Assembly (NCBI GenBank): GCA_965218945.1 | Contig: OZ244718.1 | Coordinates: 310,001 to 374,000, forward strand | DNA: 64,000 bases | Origin: DAOUJW01 sp965218945 | GTDB taxonomy: Bacteria > Chloroflexota > Dehalococcoidia > Lucifugimonadales > UBA2985 | Direction of reading: 5' to 3' | Shown here: positions 45,096 to 55,289 of the stretch, piece after piece | Layout: the number at the start of each line of letters is the position of its first letter | Position numbering within the stretch: the stretch's first letter is position 1 | The notes under the pieces: generated by a model | The model's database searches: none | What the model saw: the letters and a program-made list of their open reading frames with translations, nothing else | Told to the model about the DNA's origin: nothing | Position numbers and translations under genes: made by a program

Positions 45096-45145
45096 GTTGA
45101 TAAGACATTACGGAAAACACGTCGAAAGTTGATAGCAAGTTGATA
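45096..45145. promoter_or_regulatory. Direct repeats GTTGATA, candidate OmpR-type operator
   Basis: GTTGATA occurs at 45096-45102, 45128-45134 and 45139-45145. The last two are 11 bp apart start to start, the spacing of PhoB/OmpR-type half-sites, and the first is 32 bp (about three turns) away. A longer repeat, GTCGAAAGTTGATA, covers the first two. The cluster is 50-100 bp upstream of the kinase-regulator gene, whose DNA-binding domain is of the OmpR class, so autoregulation or control of the giant protein gene is likely. Confidence 0.6.
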
Positions 45146-45314
45146 CGCGTGCGGTATAGTGAGGAGTGACTTTGCCCGATTGAGGGAGATATTCACTTGG
45201 CGTTCGACAGGCCGATACCTGCAATAGAGACAGCGGGCGCACCGGCGGCTCAGTCCGCCGCGACAGCCGCGTCTGAGGCCGTCTTCGCACGCTGCGTATT
45301 CGCACAAATGTTCA

Positions 45315-45331
45315 CCCCCCCCCCCCCCCCC
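45315..45331. repeat. Seventeen-base poly-C tract upstream of the giant secreted protein
   Basis: An uninterrupted run of 17 C residues lies 317 bp before the start of the giant surface/secreted protein gene. Such tracts change length by slipped-strand mispairing and, when placed near promoters or in leaders of surface-protein genes, drive phase variation (established for several pathogens). Its length may also be a sequencing approximation. Confidence 0.85.
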
Positions 45332-45647
45332 GATTTTCGTCGCCAGCCCGTAGCCGGGCCTCTCTCCTTCGCTTCAATCTCCCTCGTCTCCGCCGCGTCG
45401 CCGCACGCCCGGAGCACACGCCGCTTTCGGCCGGCGCACCCAGCGCCCCTGGAGAGCGGGCAAATCCCTTGCCGACCGACTGCGCCCGTCCGCCGTCTCT
45501 CATACCAACCGTCGCCGCCCGCGACGCTCCACTAGGCGCGCGCCCGTGGGTGCCACACCTCGTATATCGACGCAGGCTCACGCCAGCGACCCCGTTGGAC
45601 GGAGGCCCGGCGACGGCTTTGCGCTACACACACCAGGAGGATAAACG

Positions 45648-48600
45648 ATGACTCTCACCGCCAGACCCCGATTCCTGATCCGGTTCGCCGTCCTGGCCGC
45701 GCTGGCCTTGTGCGGCATCGTGCTGGCCCTGTCCTCCGGCACGCCGCCGGTGGGAGCGCAGGACGGCTCCGCTCCCGCCAAGCCTACGGGAGTCGTCGCC
45801 ACGGCAACGCACGACTCCGTTGCGCTCGCCTGGGACGATCCCGACGACGCCAGCATCACCCACTACCAGATATTCCGGCGGGACCGCGACGTCCACGACG
45901 CCGGCGAGTTCGTCACCATCGAGGACGACACCGGCTCGGCGGCGGCCAGCTACACGGACGACACCGTGGAGCCGGAGACGCGCTACGTGTACCGGGTGAA
46001 GGCCGTCAACCAGCACGGGGCCAGCACATGGTCCAATTTCGTCCGGGCCGATACCCCGGCGGCTCCAGACCCCGCAGACCTGGCCCCCAGCGGCCTGGAG
46101 GTCAGCCTGGTGGAGAACCGGGTCACCCTGACCTGGGACGCCCCTGCAAGCGACGCCGCATCCGTCACCGGCTACGAGATTCTGCGCCGCCGCCCCAATG
46201 ACGGCGAGGCCGCCCTGACGACCCTGGTGGCCGACACCGGGAACGCCGAAACCGGCTACACCGATGACTCCGCCAACGAGCCTGGGGTGCGCTACACCTA
46301 TAGGGTCAAGGCGCTGCGGGACGGCGAGCAGAGCCGGGTGTCCAACTTCGCCCGCATCGACCTGCCCGACGACTACGCCCAGGACACGCCCGAACCCGAG
46401 GAGGAACCCTCGCCCGAGGCCCTGGCCCCCAGCGGACTGACCGCCGCCGTCGAGGACGGTGGGGTGGCGTTGAGCTGGACCGCCCCCGCCGAGGACGCCG
46501 GTTCCGTGACCGGATACGAGGTCCTGCGCGCCCAGGGCAGCGCCGAGCTGGCCACCCTGGCGGCCGACACCGGCAACACCGACACCACCTACACCGACTC
46601 CGGCGTGACCGGAGACCTGGCCGGCTACCGATACCAGGTCAAGGCGCTGCGCGGCGGGGACGCCAGCCAGGGCTCCAACGTGGCCGGCGTCCTCCAGTCC
46701 GCCCACGCCGGCGCCATCGTTCCGCTCGCCGACGTGACCTTGATCAGCAATCTTGGGCAGTCGAGCCAAGGCGGAGGTGATTTTAGCAATGATCAGGCTC
46801 AGGCGTTCACCACTGGGAGCAACAGCGGCGGCTATTCCCTGACCAAGGTAGTGCTCCACAGTCGCCTGGGTGTAGCAGCAGACTTCACGGTGAGCGTGCA
46901 CGAGAACGACAGCGGAGCGCCCGGGACTTCCCTCGGAACGCTCACTAATCCGACTCTTCCCGCTACGGGTGAAACGGCAAATTATGAATTTACGCATTCC
47001 GGCATCGATCTGGCGGCCAGTACGACCTATTTCATCGTGGTCGATGTCAGTGCAAGTTCCGCCAGTTACGTAATCAACAACACGAACTCTGACGCTGAAG
47101 ATACCGGTGGTGCGACCGGATGGAGCATCGGCGACTCCAGTCTATATCGGGGCTTTGGCTCAACGGGCTCGTGGACCACTTGGGCGCAGTCCAAGAGGAT
47201 TAGTATGACTGGCACCGTAAAGGGGGGCACCACCAACAACGCCGCCACCGGCGCGCCCGTCATCACCGGCACGCCGGAGGTGGGGGAGTTGCTGACGGCG
47301 GACATCTCCAACATCGACGACTCCGACGGCATCGCCGACGCCGACTTCGAATACCAGTGGATCGCCTTCGACGGGACCACCGACAGCGACATCGACGGAG
47401 CGACGGGAGAGACCTACCGGCCGCTGCTGGCCCACGTGGGCCAGACCATCAAGGTCCGGGTGAGCTTCGACGACGACGACGACAACGCCGAGTCCCTGAC
47501 CAGCGCGCCGACGGCGACGGTGATCGCCTCAACCTACGGGAATGTCATCTATTCGGCCGCCATGACCGTGGGCGAGGCGGAGGTCTTCCCCGGGGAGCCC
47601 ATACTCGGCGTGTACCTCGGGTATCTGGAGGGTTCCCTCGGCAGCCTTGAACCCCTGGTGTTCAGCTTCGAGGGCACCGCCTACACGGTGACCCGAATCC
47701 GCAGCGAGGTGTCCTTGTTTGGGACGTCGCTGGCGGTGCACTTCGTTCGGGATCCCGAGCCGTATCCCGGTAGTGGCGACGGCCCCGTTGGGCCGGGATT
47801 CAAGCTTTATCTTGACGGTACGAAATTCAATCTCACCCCCGAGAGGATCACCAACTTCTTCAGCCATAGCCTGAGCTGGAGCGACGGCCAGACCGTGCAG
47901 GTGCGGCTGGTACCCAACCAGGCGCCGGTGGGGGCGCCCACGATCAGCGGCACGCCCGCGGTGGGCCAGACGCTCACGGCGGACACCTCCGCCATCTCGG
48001 ACCCCGACGGCCCGGCCAGCCTGACGTTCAGCTACCAGTGGATCGCCAACGCGGGCGGCGCCGACGAGAGCGAGATCGCCGGCGAGACCGGCGCCACCTA
48101 CACGGCGACGGTGGCCGACCTGGGCACAACGATCTCGGTGCGCGTCGGCTACACCGACGCTGAAGGATTCGAGGAGTCGCTGACCAGCGCCGCCGTGGCG
48201 GTCGTTCCGGCGGGGCTGTGGCTGAACGCAACCCTGACCGCGGGACAGATCATGGACGCCGGCAGCCCGAACGGAGAGATCGGGTATGTCGGCACCCCCA
48301 CGGGGACGGTGAGCGGGGGATCGTTGTCCCCGACCATGTTCACCGCCGCGGGCAACTCGCACACCGTGGAGTCGCTCATTTTCGATCCCGATCTCGGCAG
48401 CGGCGGCGGCTTGGCGCTCCAGGTCACTGGGGAGCTACCGGATGACTTCTCCCTGGGCGTCGGGTCGGAGCGCTTCGCGGAGGCCGACAGCACCTCACTG
48501 AACTTGGGTATTGTCTCCCTATACGTCTGGCCGCCCACACCGGCTGTTTTGGGCTGGTCCGTCGGCGACGAAATCGCTGTCTGGCTGGCGCCCCCGAACA

Positions 48601-51600
48601 CCCCGGCCACCGGCCTGCCCACGATCGGCGGCACGGTCCAGGTGGGTGAGCCGCTCACCGCCGGAACCTCGGCGATCGTGGACAGCAACGGCCTCGGCGG
48701 GCCGTTCAGCTACCAGTGGATCCGCAGCGACGGAACGACCGACACCGAGATCGAGGGGGCGACCGCCGCGACCTACACTCCCGTGTTCGCCGGCGAGGGC
48801 CAGTTCCTCAAGGTGCGGGTCAGCTTCACCGACAACGGCGGCAATGCCGAAGTGCTGACCAGCGCCGCCACCATCGCGGTGGCCGCCTCACCCTACGGCG
48901 CGGTGATCTGGGCGGGCACGATGACCGTTGAGCTCTGGAACGCCGGCGGCAGCGACTACCTCGGCTGGGGGCGCGTTCCGTTCGGCACCCCGCGCGGCGA
49001 TCTCGACCAGCACACGTTCGTCTACGACGGCGTCACCCAGCGTTGGCATCTGATCTATCACCAGGTCGCCGGGGCCAACCCAGGGCTGCGGCTCATCTGG
49101 GAGGACTCCTTCGCGGCGGTCACGACCGGCCGCTTCAACTTCTGGGCCCACGACGACACTGCGTTTACGTTCGATCGGGAGACGGTGACCGGGAGCGACA
49201 TCGTTCTCCCGGTCGTGACCGGGGAGATCGACTGGTACGATTTCGTCACCCAGCCGCTGCAGTTGCGGCTGACGGTGGACCGGGTGGGGGCGGGCGACGT
49301 CCTCGTCAGCGGTACGGTCGCAGTCGATGCGACGGTGACCGCTGATGTCTCTGGCCTGACCGACCCCGACGGCGTGCCGGCGGCCAGCGAGATGAGCTAC
49401 CAGTGGCTGTACGGCACCGGCGCCGATCCCACGACCTACGCCCTCAGCACCGGCGAAACCGGCTCCACCTACACCGTGGAGGCAGTACATGCACAATTCT
49501 CGCGCCGCCTTGCGGTGCGGGTGAGCTTCACCGACGGTGCGGGATTTGAACAGACCGTCTACAGCGCCCGCACGGGCATAGTCACCGATGCCGCCGTGAC
49601 CAACGCGGCGCCCGTGTTCACGGACGGCGCATCGACGGCGCGGAGCGTGGCGGAGAACACGGCGGCGTCCAGCAACGTGGGGTCTGCGGTGACGGCCACG
49701 GACGCCGACGGCGACACCCTGACCTACTCGCTGGGGGGCACCGACGCGGCCTCCTTCTCGATAGTGGGGGCCAGCGGGCAGATACAGACCAGCGCGGCCC
49801 TGGACTACGAGCAGAAGACGTCATATTCGGTGACGGTGAGCGTCGCCGACGGCGAGGGCGGCACGGACACCATCGGGGTGACCATCAGCGTCACCGACGT
49901 GAACGAGAAGCCGGACGCGCCTGGGGCGCCCACGGTGACGGCGACCTCGAACACCACCACGAGCCTGGACGTGAGCTGGACGGCGCCGGGGCTCAACGGC
50001 GGGCCGGCGCTGACGGGCTACGAGGTGCGCTACCGGATCAGCGGCAGCTGGATCGACTGGACGCACAGCGGCACGGGCACGAGCGCGACGATCACGGGGC
50101 TCACGGCGAGCACCACCTACGACGTGCAGGTGCGGGCGCTCAACGGCGAGACGCCCAGCGACTGGTCTTCCACGGGCACCGGCAGCACCGGGACCCCGGC
50201 GAACAACGCGCCGGAGTTCAGCGACGGGGCGAGCACGGCGCGGAGCGTGGCGGAGAACACGGCGGCGTCCAGCAACGTGGGGTCTGCGGTGACGGCCACG
50301 GACGCCGACGGCGACACCCTGACCTACTCGCTGGGGGGCACCGACGCGGCCTCCTTCTCGATAGTGGGGGCCAGCGGGCAGATACAGACCAGCGCGGCCC
50401 TGGACTACGAGCAGAAGACGTCATATTCGGTGACGGTGAGCGTCGCCGACGGCGAGGGCGGCACGGACACCATCGGGGTGACCATCAACGTCACCGACGT
50501 GAACGAGAAGCCGGACGCGCCCGGCGCGCCCACGGTGACGGCGACCTCGAACACCACCACGAGCCTGGACGTGAGCTGGACGGCGCCGGGGCTCAACGGC
50601 GGGCCGGCGCTGACGGGCTACGAGGTGCGCTACCGGATCAGCGGCAGCTGGATCGACTGGACGCACAGCGGCACGGGCACGAGCGCGACGATCACGGGGC
50701 TCACGGCGAGCACCACCTACGACGTGCAGGTGCGGGCGCTCAACGGCGAGACGCCCAGCGACTGGTCTTCCACGGGCACCGGCAGCACCGGGACCCCGGC
50801 GAACAACGCGCCGGAGTTCAGCGACGGGGCGAGCACGGCGCGGAGCGTGGCGGAGAACACGGCGGCGTCCAGCAACGTGGGGTCTGCGGTGACGGCCACG
50901 GACGCCGACGGCGACACCCTGACCTACTCGCTGGGGGGCACCGACGCGGCCTCCTTCTCGATAGTGGGGGCCAGCGGGCAGATACAGACCAGCGCGGCCC
51001 TGGACTACGAGCAGAAGACGTCATATTCGGTGACGGTGAGCGTCGCCGACGGCGAGGGCGGCACGGACACCATCGGGGTGACCATCAACGTCACCGACGT
51101 GAACGAGAAGCCGGACGCGCCCGGCGCGCCCACGGTGACGGCGACCTCGAACACCACCACGAGCCTGGACGTGAGCTGGACGGCGCCGGGGCTCAACGGC
51201 GGGCCGGCGCTGACGGGCTACGAGGTGCGCTACCGGATCAGCGGCAGCTGGATCGACTGGACGCACAGCGGCACGGGCACGAGCGCGACGATCACGGGGC
51301 TCACGGCGAGCACCACCTACGACGTGCAGGTGCGGGCGCTCAACGGCGAGACGCCCAGCGACTGGTCTTCCACGGGCACCGGCAGCACCGGGACCCCGGC
51401 GAACAACGCGCCGGAGTTCAGCGACGGGGCGAGCACGGCGCGGAGCGTGGCGGAGAACACGGCGGCGTCCAGCAACGTGGGGTCTGCGGTGACGGCCACG
51501 GACGCCGACGGCGACACCCTGACCTACTCGCTGGGGGGCACCGACGCGGCCTCCTTCTCGATAGTGGGGGCCAGCGGGCAGATACAGACCAGCGCGGCCC

Positions 51601-54600
51601 TGGACTACGAGCAGAAGACGTCATATTCGGTGACGGTGAGCGTCGCCGACGGCGAGGGCGGCACGGACACCATCGGGGTGACCATCAGCGTCACCGACGT
51701 GAACGAGAAGCCGGACGCGCCTGGGGCGCCCACGGTGACGGCGACCTCGAACACCACCACGAGCCTGGACGTGAGCTGGACGGCGCCGGGGCTCAACGGC
51801 GGGCCGGCGCTGACGGGCTACGAGGTGCGCTACCGGATCAGCGGCAGCTGGATCGACTGGACGCACAGCGGCACGGGCACGAGCGCGACGATCACGGGGC
51901 TCACGGCGAGCACCACCTACGACGTGCAGGTGCGGGCGCTCAACGGCGAGACGCCCAGCGACTGGTCTTCCACGGGCACCGGCAGCACCGGGACCCCGGC
52001 GAACAACGCGCCGGAGTTCAGCGACGGGGCGAGCACGGCGCGGAGCGTGGCGGAGAACACGGCGGCGTCCAGCAACGTGGGGTCTGCGGTGACGGCCACG
52101 GACGCCGACGGCGACACCCTGACCTACTCGCTGGGGGGCACCGACGCGGCCTCCTTCTCGATAGTGGGGGCCAGCGGGCAGATACAGACCAGCGCGGCCC
52201 TGGACTACGAGCAGAAGACGTCATATTCGGTGACGGTGAGCGTCGCCGACGGCGAGGGCGGCACGGACACCATCGGGGTGACCATCAACGTCACCGACGT
52301 GAACGAGAAGCCGGACGCGCCCGGCGCGCCCACGGTGACGGCGACCTCGAACACCACCACGAGCCTGGACGTGAGCTGGACGGCGCCGGGGCTCAACGGC
52401 GGGCCGGCGCTGACGGGCTACGAGGTGCGCTACCGGATCAGCGGCAGCTGGATCGACTGGACGCACAGCGGCACGGGCACGAGCGCGACGATCACGGGGC
52501 TCACGGCGAGCACCACCTACGACGTGCAGGTGCGGGCGCTCAACGGCGAGACGCCCAGCGACTGGTCTTCCACGGGCACCGGCAGCACCGGGACCCCGGC
52601 GAACAACGCGCCGGAGTTCAGCGACGGGGCGAGCACGGCGCGGAGCGTGGCGGAGAACACGGCGGCGTCCAGCAACGTGGGGTCTGCGGTGACGGCCACG
52701 GACGCCGACGGCGACACCCTGACCTACTCGCTGGGGGGCACCGACGCGGCCTCCTTCTCGATAGTGGGGGCCAGCGGGCAGATACAGACCAGCGCGGCCC
52801 TGGACTACGAGCAGAAGACGTCATATTCGGTGACGGTGAGCGTCGCCGACGGCGAGGGCGGCACGGACACCATCGGGGTGACCATCAGCGTCACCGACGT
52901 GAACGAGAAGCCGGACGCGCCTGGGGCGCCCACGGTGACGGCGACCTCGAACACCACCACGAGCCTGGACGTGAGCTGGACGGCGCCGGGGCTCAACGGC
53001 GGGCCGGCGCTGACGGGCTACGAGGTGCGCTACCGGATCAGCGGCAGCTGGATCGACTGGACGCACAGCGGCACGGGCACGAGCGCGACGATCACGGGGC
53101 TCACGGCGAGCACCACCTACGACGTGCAGGTGCGGGCGCTCAACGGCGAGACGCCCAGCGACTGGTCTTCCACGGGCACCGGCAGCACCGGGACCCCGGC
53201 GAACAACGCGCCGGAGTTCAGCGACGGGGCGAGCACGGCGCGGAGCGTGGCGGAGAACACGGCGGCGTCCAGCAACGTGGGGTCTGCGGTGACGGCCACG
53301 GACGCCGACGGCGACACCCTGACCTACTCGCTGGGGGGCACCGACGCGGCCTCCTTCTCGATAGTGGGGGCCAGCGGGCAGATACAGACCAGCGCGGCCC
53401 TGGACTACGAGCAGAAGACGTCATATTCGGTGACGGTGAGCGTCGCCGACGGCGAGGGCGGCACGGACACCATCGGGGTGACCATCAACGTCACCGACGT
53501 GAACGAGAAGCCGGACGCGCCCGGCGCGCCCACGGTGACGGCGACCTCGAACACCACCACGAGCCTGGACGTGAGCTGGACGGCGCCGGGGCTCAACGGC
53601 GGGCCGGCGCTGACGGGCTACGAGGTGCGCTACCGGATCAGCGGCAGCTGGATCGACTGGACGCACAGCGGCACGGGCACGAGCGCGACGATCACGGGGC
53701 TCACGGCGAGCACCACCTACGACGTGCAGGTGCGGGCGCTCAACGGCGAGACGCCCAGCGACTGGTCTTCCACGGGCACCGGCAGCACCGGGGGCACGCC
53801 GAGGGAAGGCCCCCACGTGTCGTTGGTGAAGGTGAAGGAGCCCATCTCCTGCACCGTCACCTTTGTCGCGCTGGAGTTCGTCAACCTGGACACGGCCACC
53901 GAGTATCACGCGCACCTGCGGTTCCGTGCCCAGGGCAGCTCGAGCTGGACCGTCCTTTCGCCGCAGGGTTTCTGGTCCTCCGGCCTACCGAGCGGGGCGG
54001 CGGGCGGAGCGTTGAACGGGCCGTCGCCCTCCTTCACGCTGCCCGACCTGGCCTACGAGACCAACTATGAGGTGCAGGCCGCCCTGGACAGCGGCTTCAT
54101 GGACGGCCTGGCCACCACCACCTTCAGCACACCGAACCTGTCGGAGGCGGGCCTCACGCCCCTGTCGCCGGGCGACGGCACGCTCGGCCTGCGAATGACC
54201 AGGCCCACCAGCGAAGGCCGGGTCGACGGCTACCTGTTGCAGTGGAAGTCCGGTGACGAGGAGTACGACGACACGGACACCTCGCAGCGGCAGGCGGACG
54301 TGCCCGGCTCCGGGGACCGGGAGTACACCATCACCGGGCTGGACAACGGCGTCGAGTACACCGTGCGGGCGATGGCCTACAACGACAACGGCGTCGGTGT
54401 GCCGTCCGACGAGGTCAGGGGCACGCCGGAGGCCCCGCCCAACAGCCCGGCCAGGGGAGCGCCCACCATCAGCGGGACGGCCCAGGTGGGCGAGACGCTG
54501 ACGGCGGACACCGGCGGCATAGAGGACGACGACGGGCTGGCCGACGCGGTCTACAGCTACCAGTGGCTTGCCGACGACGCCGACATATCCGGGGCAACGG

Positions 54601-55070
54601 GCGAAAGCTACACCCCGGCGTACGACGACCAGGGGAAGGTCATCAGCGTGAAGGTGTCCTTCATCGACGACCGGGACTTCGAGGAGACGCTCACCAGCGA
54701 GCCAACGGAGGAGGTGGCGGAGGACCCCGACGCTCCGACGGAGCCGCCGAATGCACCCCGCACGGTGCGCATCGTGGGCGACACCAACACCAGCCTGACG
54801 TTGACCTGGGACGCCCCCGACGGCGGAACCGCCGTCACCGAGTACCGGGTGCAGTGGCTGACGCAGGGCGAAGGCTTCGCCAACGCGCGCCGGGACGGCC
54901 GTGAGGCCGTCGTGGACGCTTCGGCGCGCAGCCACACCATCAGGGGGCTGACCAAGTATGGGTTCTACCAGGTCCGGGTGCTGGCAGTGAACGGCGCGGG
55001 CGAGAGCGAGAGGTCGAACACGGCCTGGGGCTTTCCGGGACTGGGCGAGGGCCAATACGGACACGGGTGA
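45648..55070 (+). CDS. Giant secreted FN3/cadherin-repeat protein
   Basis: A 3140-residue protein; CAGGAGG precedes the ATG. Signal peptide at about 1-38 (FAVLAALALCGIVLALS, then VGAQDG). Three FN3 domains follow (about 42-350), then a choice-of-anchor-like beta domain (about 358-528; AQAFTTGSNSGGYSLTKV). Next is a series of Ig/A9-like units sharing GxPxIxGTxxVGExLTA ... YQWI (from about 535). Seven 200-residue cadherin+FN3 units (about 1321-2720) contain the calcium-binding phrases VTATDADGDTLTYSL and VTDVNEKPDAP. Last come FN3, A9-like and FN3 modules. There is no LPxTG, lipobox or C-terminal membrane helix, so secretion or non-covalent surface binding is inferred. Adhesion or host contact is plausible. 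It lies beside the conjugation block. Confidence 0.9.
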   Translation: MTLTARPRFLIRFAVLAALALCGIVLALSSGTPPVGAQDGSAPAKPTGVVATATHDSVALAWDDPDDASITHYQIFRRDRDVHDAGEFVTIEDDTGSAAASYTDDTVEPETRYVYRVKAVNQHGASTWSNFVRADTPAAPDPADLAPSGLEVSLVENRVTLTWDAPASDAASVTGYEILRRRPNDGEAALTTLVADTGNAETGYTDDSANEPGVRYTYRVKALRDGEQSRVSNFARIDLPDDYAQDTPEPEEEPSPEALAPSGLTAAVEDGGVALSWTAPAEDAGSVTGYEVLRAQGSAELATLAADTGNTDTTYTDSGVTGDLAGYRYQVKALRGGDASQGSNVAGVLQSAHAGAIVPLADVTLISNLGQSSQGGGDFSNDQAQAFTTGSNSGGYSLTKVVLHSRLGVAADFTVSVHENDSGAPGTSLGTLTNPTLPATGETANYEFTHSGIDLAASTTYFIVVDVSASSASYVINNTNSDAEDTGGATGWSIGDSSLYRGFGSTGSWTTWAQSKRISMTGTVKGGTTNNAATGAPVITGTPEVGELLTADISNIDDSDGIADADFEYQWIAFDGTTDSDIDGATGETYRPLLAHVGQTIKVRVSFDDDDDNAESLTSAPTATVIASTYGNVIYSAAMTVGEAEVFPGEPILGVYLGYLEGSLGSLEPLVFSFEGTAYTVTRIRSEVSLFGTSLAVHFVRDPEPYPGSGDGPVGPGFKLYLDGTKFNLTPERITNFFSHSLSWSDGQTVQVRLVPNQAPVGAPTISGTPAVGQTLTADTSAISDPDGPASLTFSYQWIANAGGADESEIAGETGATYTATVADLGTTISVRVGYTDAEGFEESLTSAAVAVVPAGLWLNATLTAGQIMDAGSPNGEIGYVGTPTGTVSGGSLSPTMFTAAGNSHTVESLIFDPDLGSGGGLALQVTGELPDDFSLGVGSERFAEADSTSLNLGIVSLYVWPPTPAVLGWSVGDEIAVWLAPPNTPATGLPTIGGTVQVGEPLTAGTSAIVDSNGLGGPFSYQWIRSDGTTDTEIEGATAATYTPVFAGEGQFLKVRVSFTDNGGNAEVLTSAATIAVAASPYGAVIWAGTMTVELWNAGGSDYLGWGRVPFGTPRGDLDQHTFVYDGVTQRWHLIYHQVAGANPGLRLIWEDSFAAVTTGRFNFWAHDDTAFTFDRETVTGSDIVLPVVTGEIDWYDFVTQPLQLRLTVDRVGAGDVLVSGTVAVDATVTADVSGLTDPDGVPAASEMSYQWLYGTGADPTTYALSTGETGSTYTVEAVHAQFSRRLAVRVSFTDGAGFEQTVYSARTGIVTDAAVTNAAPVFTDGASTARSVAENTAASSNVGSAVTATDADGDTLTYSLGGTDAASFSIVGASGQIQTSAALDYEQKTSYSVTVSVADGEGGTDTIGVTISVTDVNEKPDAPGAPTVTATSNTTTSLDVSWTAPGLNGGPALTGYEVRYRISGSWIDWTHSGTGTSATITGLTASTTYDVQVRALNGETPSDWSSTGTGSTGTPANNAPEFSDGASTARSVAENTAASSNVGSAVTATDADGDTLTYSLGGTDAASFSIVGASGQIQTSAALDYEQKTSYSVTVSVADGEGGTDTIGVTINVTDVNEKPDAPGAPTVTATSNTTTSLDVSWTAPGLNGGPALTGYEVRYRISGSWIDWTHSGTGTSATITGLTASTTYDVQVRALNGETPSDWSSTGTGSTGTPANNAPEFSDGASTARSVAENTAASSNVGSAVTATDADGDTLTYSLGGTDAASFSIVGASGQIQTSAALDYEQKTSYSVTVSVADGEGGTDTIGVTINVTDVNEKPDAPGAPTVTATSNTTTSLDVSWTAPGLNGGPALTGYEVRYRISGSWIDWTHSGTGTSATITGLTASTTYDVQVRALNGETPSDWSSTGTGSTGTPANNAPEFSDGASTARSVAENTAASSNVGSAVTATDADGDTLTYSLGGTDAASFSIVGASGQIQTSAALDYEQKTSYSVTVSVADGEGGTDTIGVTISVTDVNEKPDAPGAPTVTATSNTTTSLDVSWTAPGLNGGPALTGYEVRYRISGSWIDWTHSGTGTSATITGLTASTTYDVQVRALNGETPSDWSSTGTGSTGTPANNAPEFSDGASTARSVAENTAASSNVGSAVTATDADGDTLTYSLGGTDAASFSIVGASGQIQTSAALDYEQKTSYSVTVSVADGEGGTDTIGVTINVTDVNEKPDAPGAPTVTATSNTTTSLDVSWTAPGLNGGPALTGYEVRYRISGSWIDWTHSGTGTSATITGLTASTTYDVQVRALNGETPSDWSSTGTGSTGTPANNAPEFSDGASTARSVAENTAASSNVGSAVTATDADGDTLTYSLGGTDAASFSIVGASGQIQTSAALDYEQKTSYSVTVSVADGEGGTDTIGVTISVTDVNEKPDAPGAPTVTATSNTTTSLDVSWTAPGLNGGPALTGYEVRYRISGSWIDWTHSGTGTSATITGLTASTTYDVQVRALNGETPSDWSSTGTGSTGTPANNAPEFSDGASTARSVAENTAASSNVGSAVTATDADGDTLTYSLGGTDAASFSIVGASGQIQTSAALDYEQKTSYSVTVSVADGEGGTDTIGVTINVTDVNEKPDAPGAPTVTATSNTTTSLDVSWTAPGLNGGPALTGYEVRYRISGSWIDWTHSGTGTSATITGLTASTTYDVQVRALNGETPSDWSSTGTGSTGGTPREGPHVSLVKVKEPISCTVTFVALEFVNLDTATEYHAHLRFRAQGSSSWTVLSPQGFWSSGLPSGAAGGALNGPSPSFTLPDLAYETNYEVQAALDSGFMDGLATTTFSTPNLSEAGLTPLSPGDGTLGLRMTRPTSEGRVDGYLLQWKSGDEEYDDTDTSQRQADVPGSGDREYTITGLDNGVEYTVRAMAYNDNGVGVPSDEVRGTPEAPPNSPARGAPTISGTAQVGETLTADTGGIEDDDGLADAVYSYQWLADDADISGATGESYTPAYDDQGKVISVKVSFIDDRDFEETLTSEPTEEVAEDPDAPTEPPNAPRTVRIVGDTNTSLTLTWDAPDGGTAVTEYRVQWLTQGEGFANARRDGREAVVDASARSHTIRGLTKYGFYQVRVLAVNGAGESERSNTAWGFPGLGEGQYGHG
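49608..53807 (+). repeat. Seven 600-bp tandem repeats, nearly identical in DNA
   Basis: Each 600-bp unit encodes one cadherin and one FN3 domain. Reading unit by unit, the only differences I see after the first unit's start are two linked variants: ATCAGC with CCTGGGGCG, or ATCAAC with CCCGGCGCG. Their order is S-N-N-S-N-S-N for units 1 to 7. Identity at synonymous positions means very recent expansion or continuing gene conversion, and copy number is expected to vary between strains. Confidence 0.95.
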
Positions 55071-55135
55071 GCGCCCCTTGGGGAGCGGGAGAGAGGACCA
55101 TCCCTCCCGCTCCCGGCTGGCCCGGCGCGTTCTGG

Positions 55136-55164
55136 GCAACAAAAAGAGCCCGCACACATGGACG
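55136..55164. repeat. Short repeat GCAAC-AAAAGAG-CCGCA-ACAT, copy 1
   Basis: GCAACAAAAAGAGCCCGCAC plus ACATGGACG here resembles 55559-55588 (GCAACGCAAAAGAGGCCGCA plus TACATTGACG). One copy follows the giant gene and the other follows the small HTH gene. They may be ends of a small inserted segment carrying the HTH gene, or remnants of duplicated 3' flanks. Confidence 0.45.
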
Positions 55165-55289
55165 GACAGGTGAGGCAAGCGCGCCGACCGGAAACCGGGC
55201 AGCCCACGCGCTGAGGCGTAGGAGAAAGGGGACGCTTGCGCTCGCGTTGGGCGAGTAGCTCCGGCTGTGCCCTGTGGAAGGCCGACCAG

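Larger units (their letters stand above)
45045..45647. other. Divergent intergenic region with direct repeats and a poly-C tract
   Basis: About 600 bp between the divergently transcribed kinase-regulator and the giant secreted protein. It contains the GTTGATA repeats, a possible -10 box TATAGT (45155-45160) reading rightward, and a 17-C run. A 112-codon frame from a TTG at 45197 has a fair ribosome binding site (GAGGGAG) and runs through the C tract, but its product is low-complexity and I do not call it a gene. Confidence 0.6.

Noticed and set aside
45197..45535. 112-codon frame running through the poly-C tract
   Set aside because: It has a fair ribosome site but a low-complexity product without recognised features; the poly-C makes its frame unstable. 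Possible but not supported.
45624..46997. Minus-strand frame of 457 codons at the start of the giant gene
   Set aside because: Gly/Val-rich antisense shadow of a gene with a signal peptide and FN3 domains.
49618..53596. Regularly spaced small minus-strand frames every 600 bp
   Set aside because: They are the complement of the coding repeats of the giant protein and simply repeat with it.
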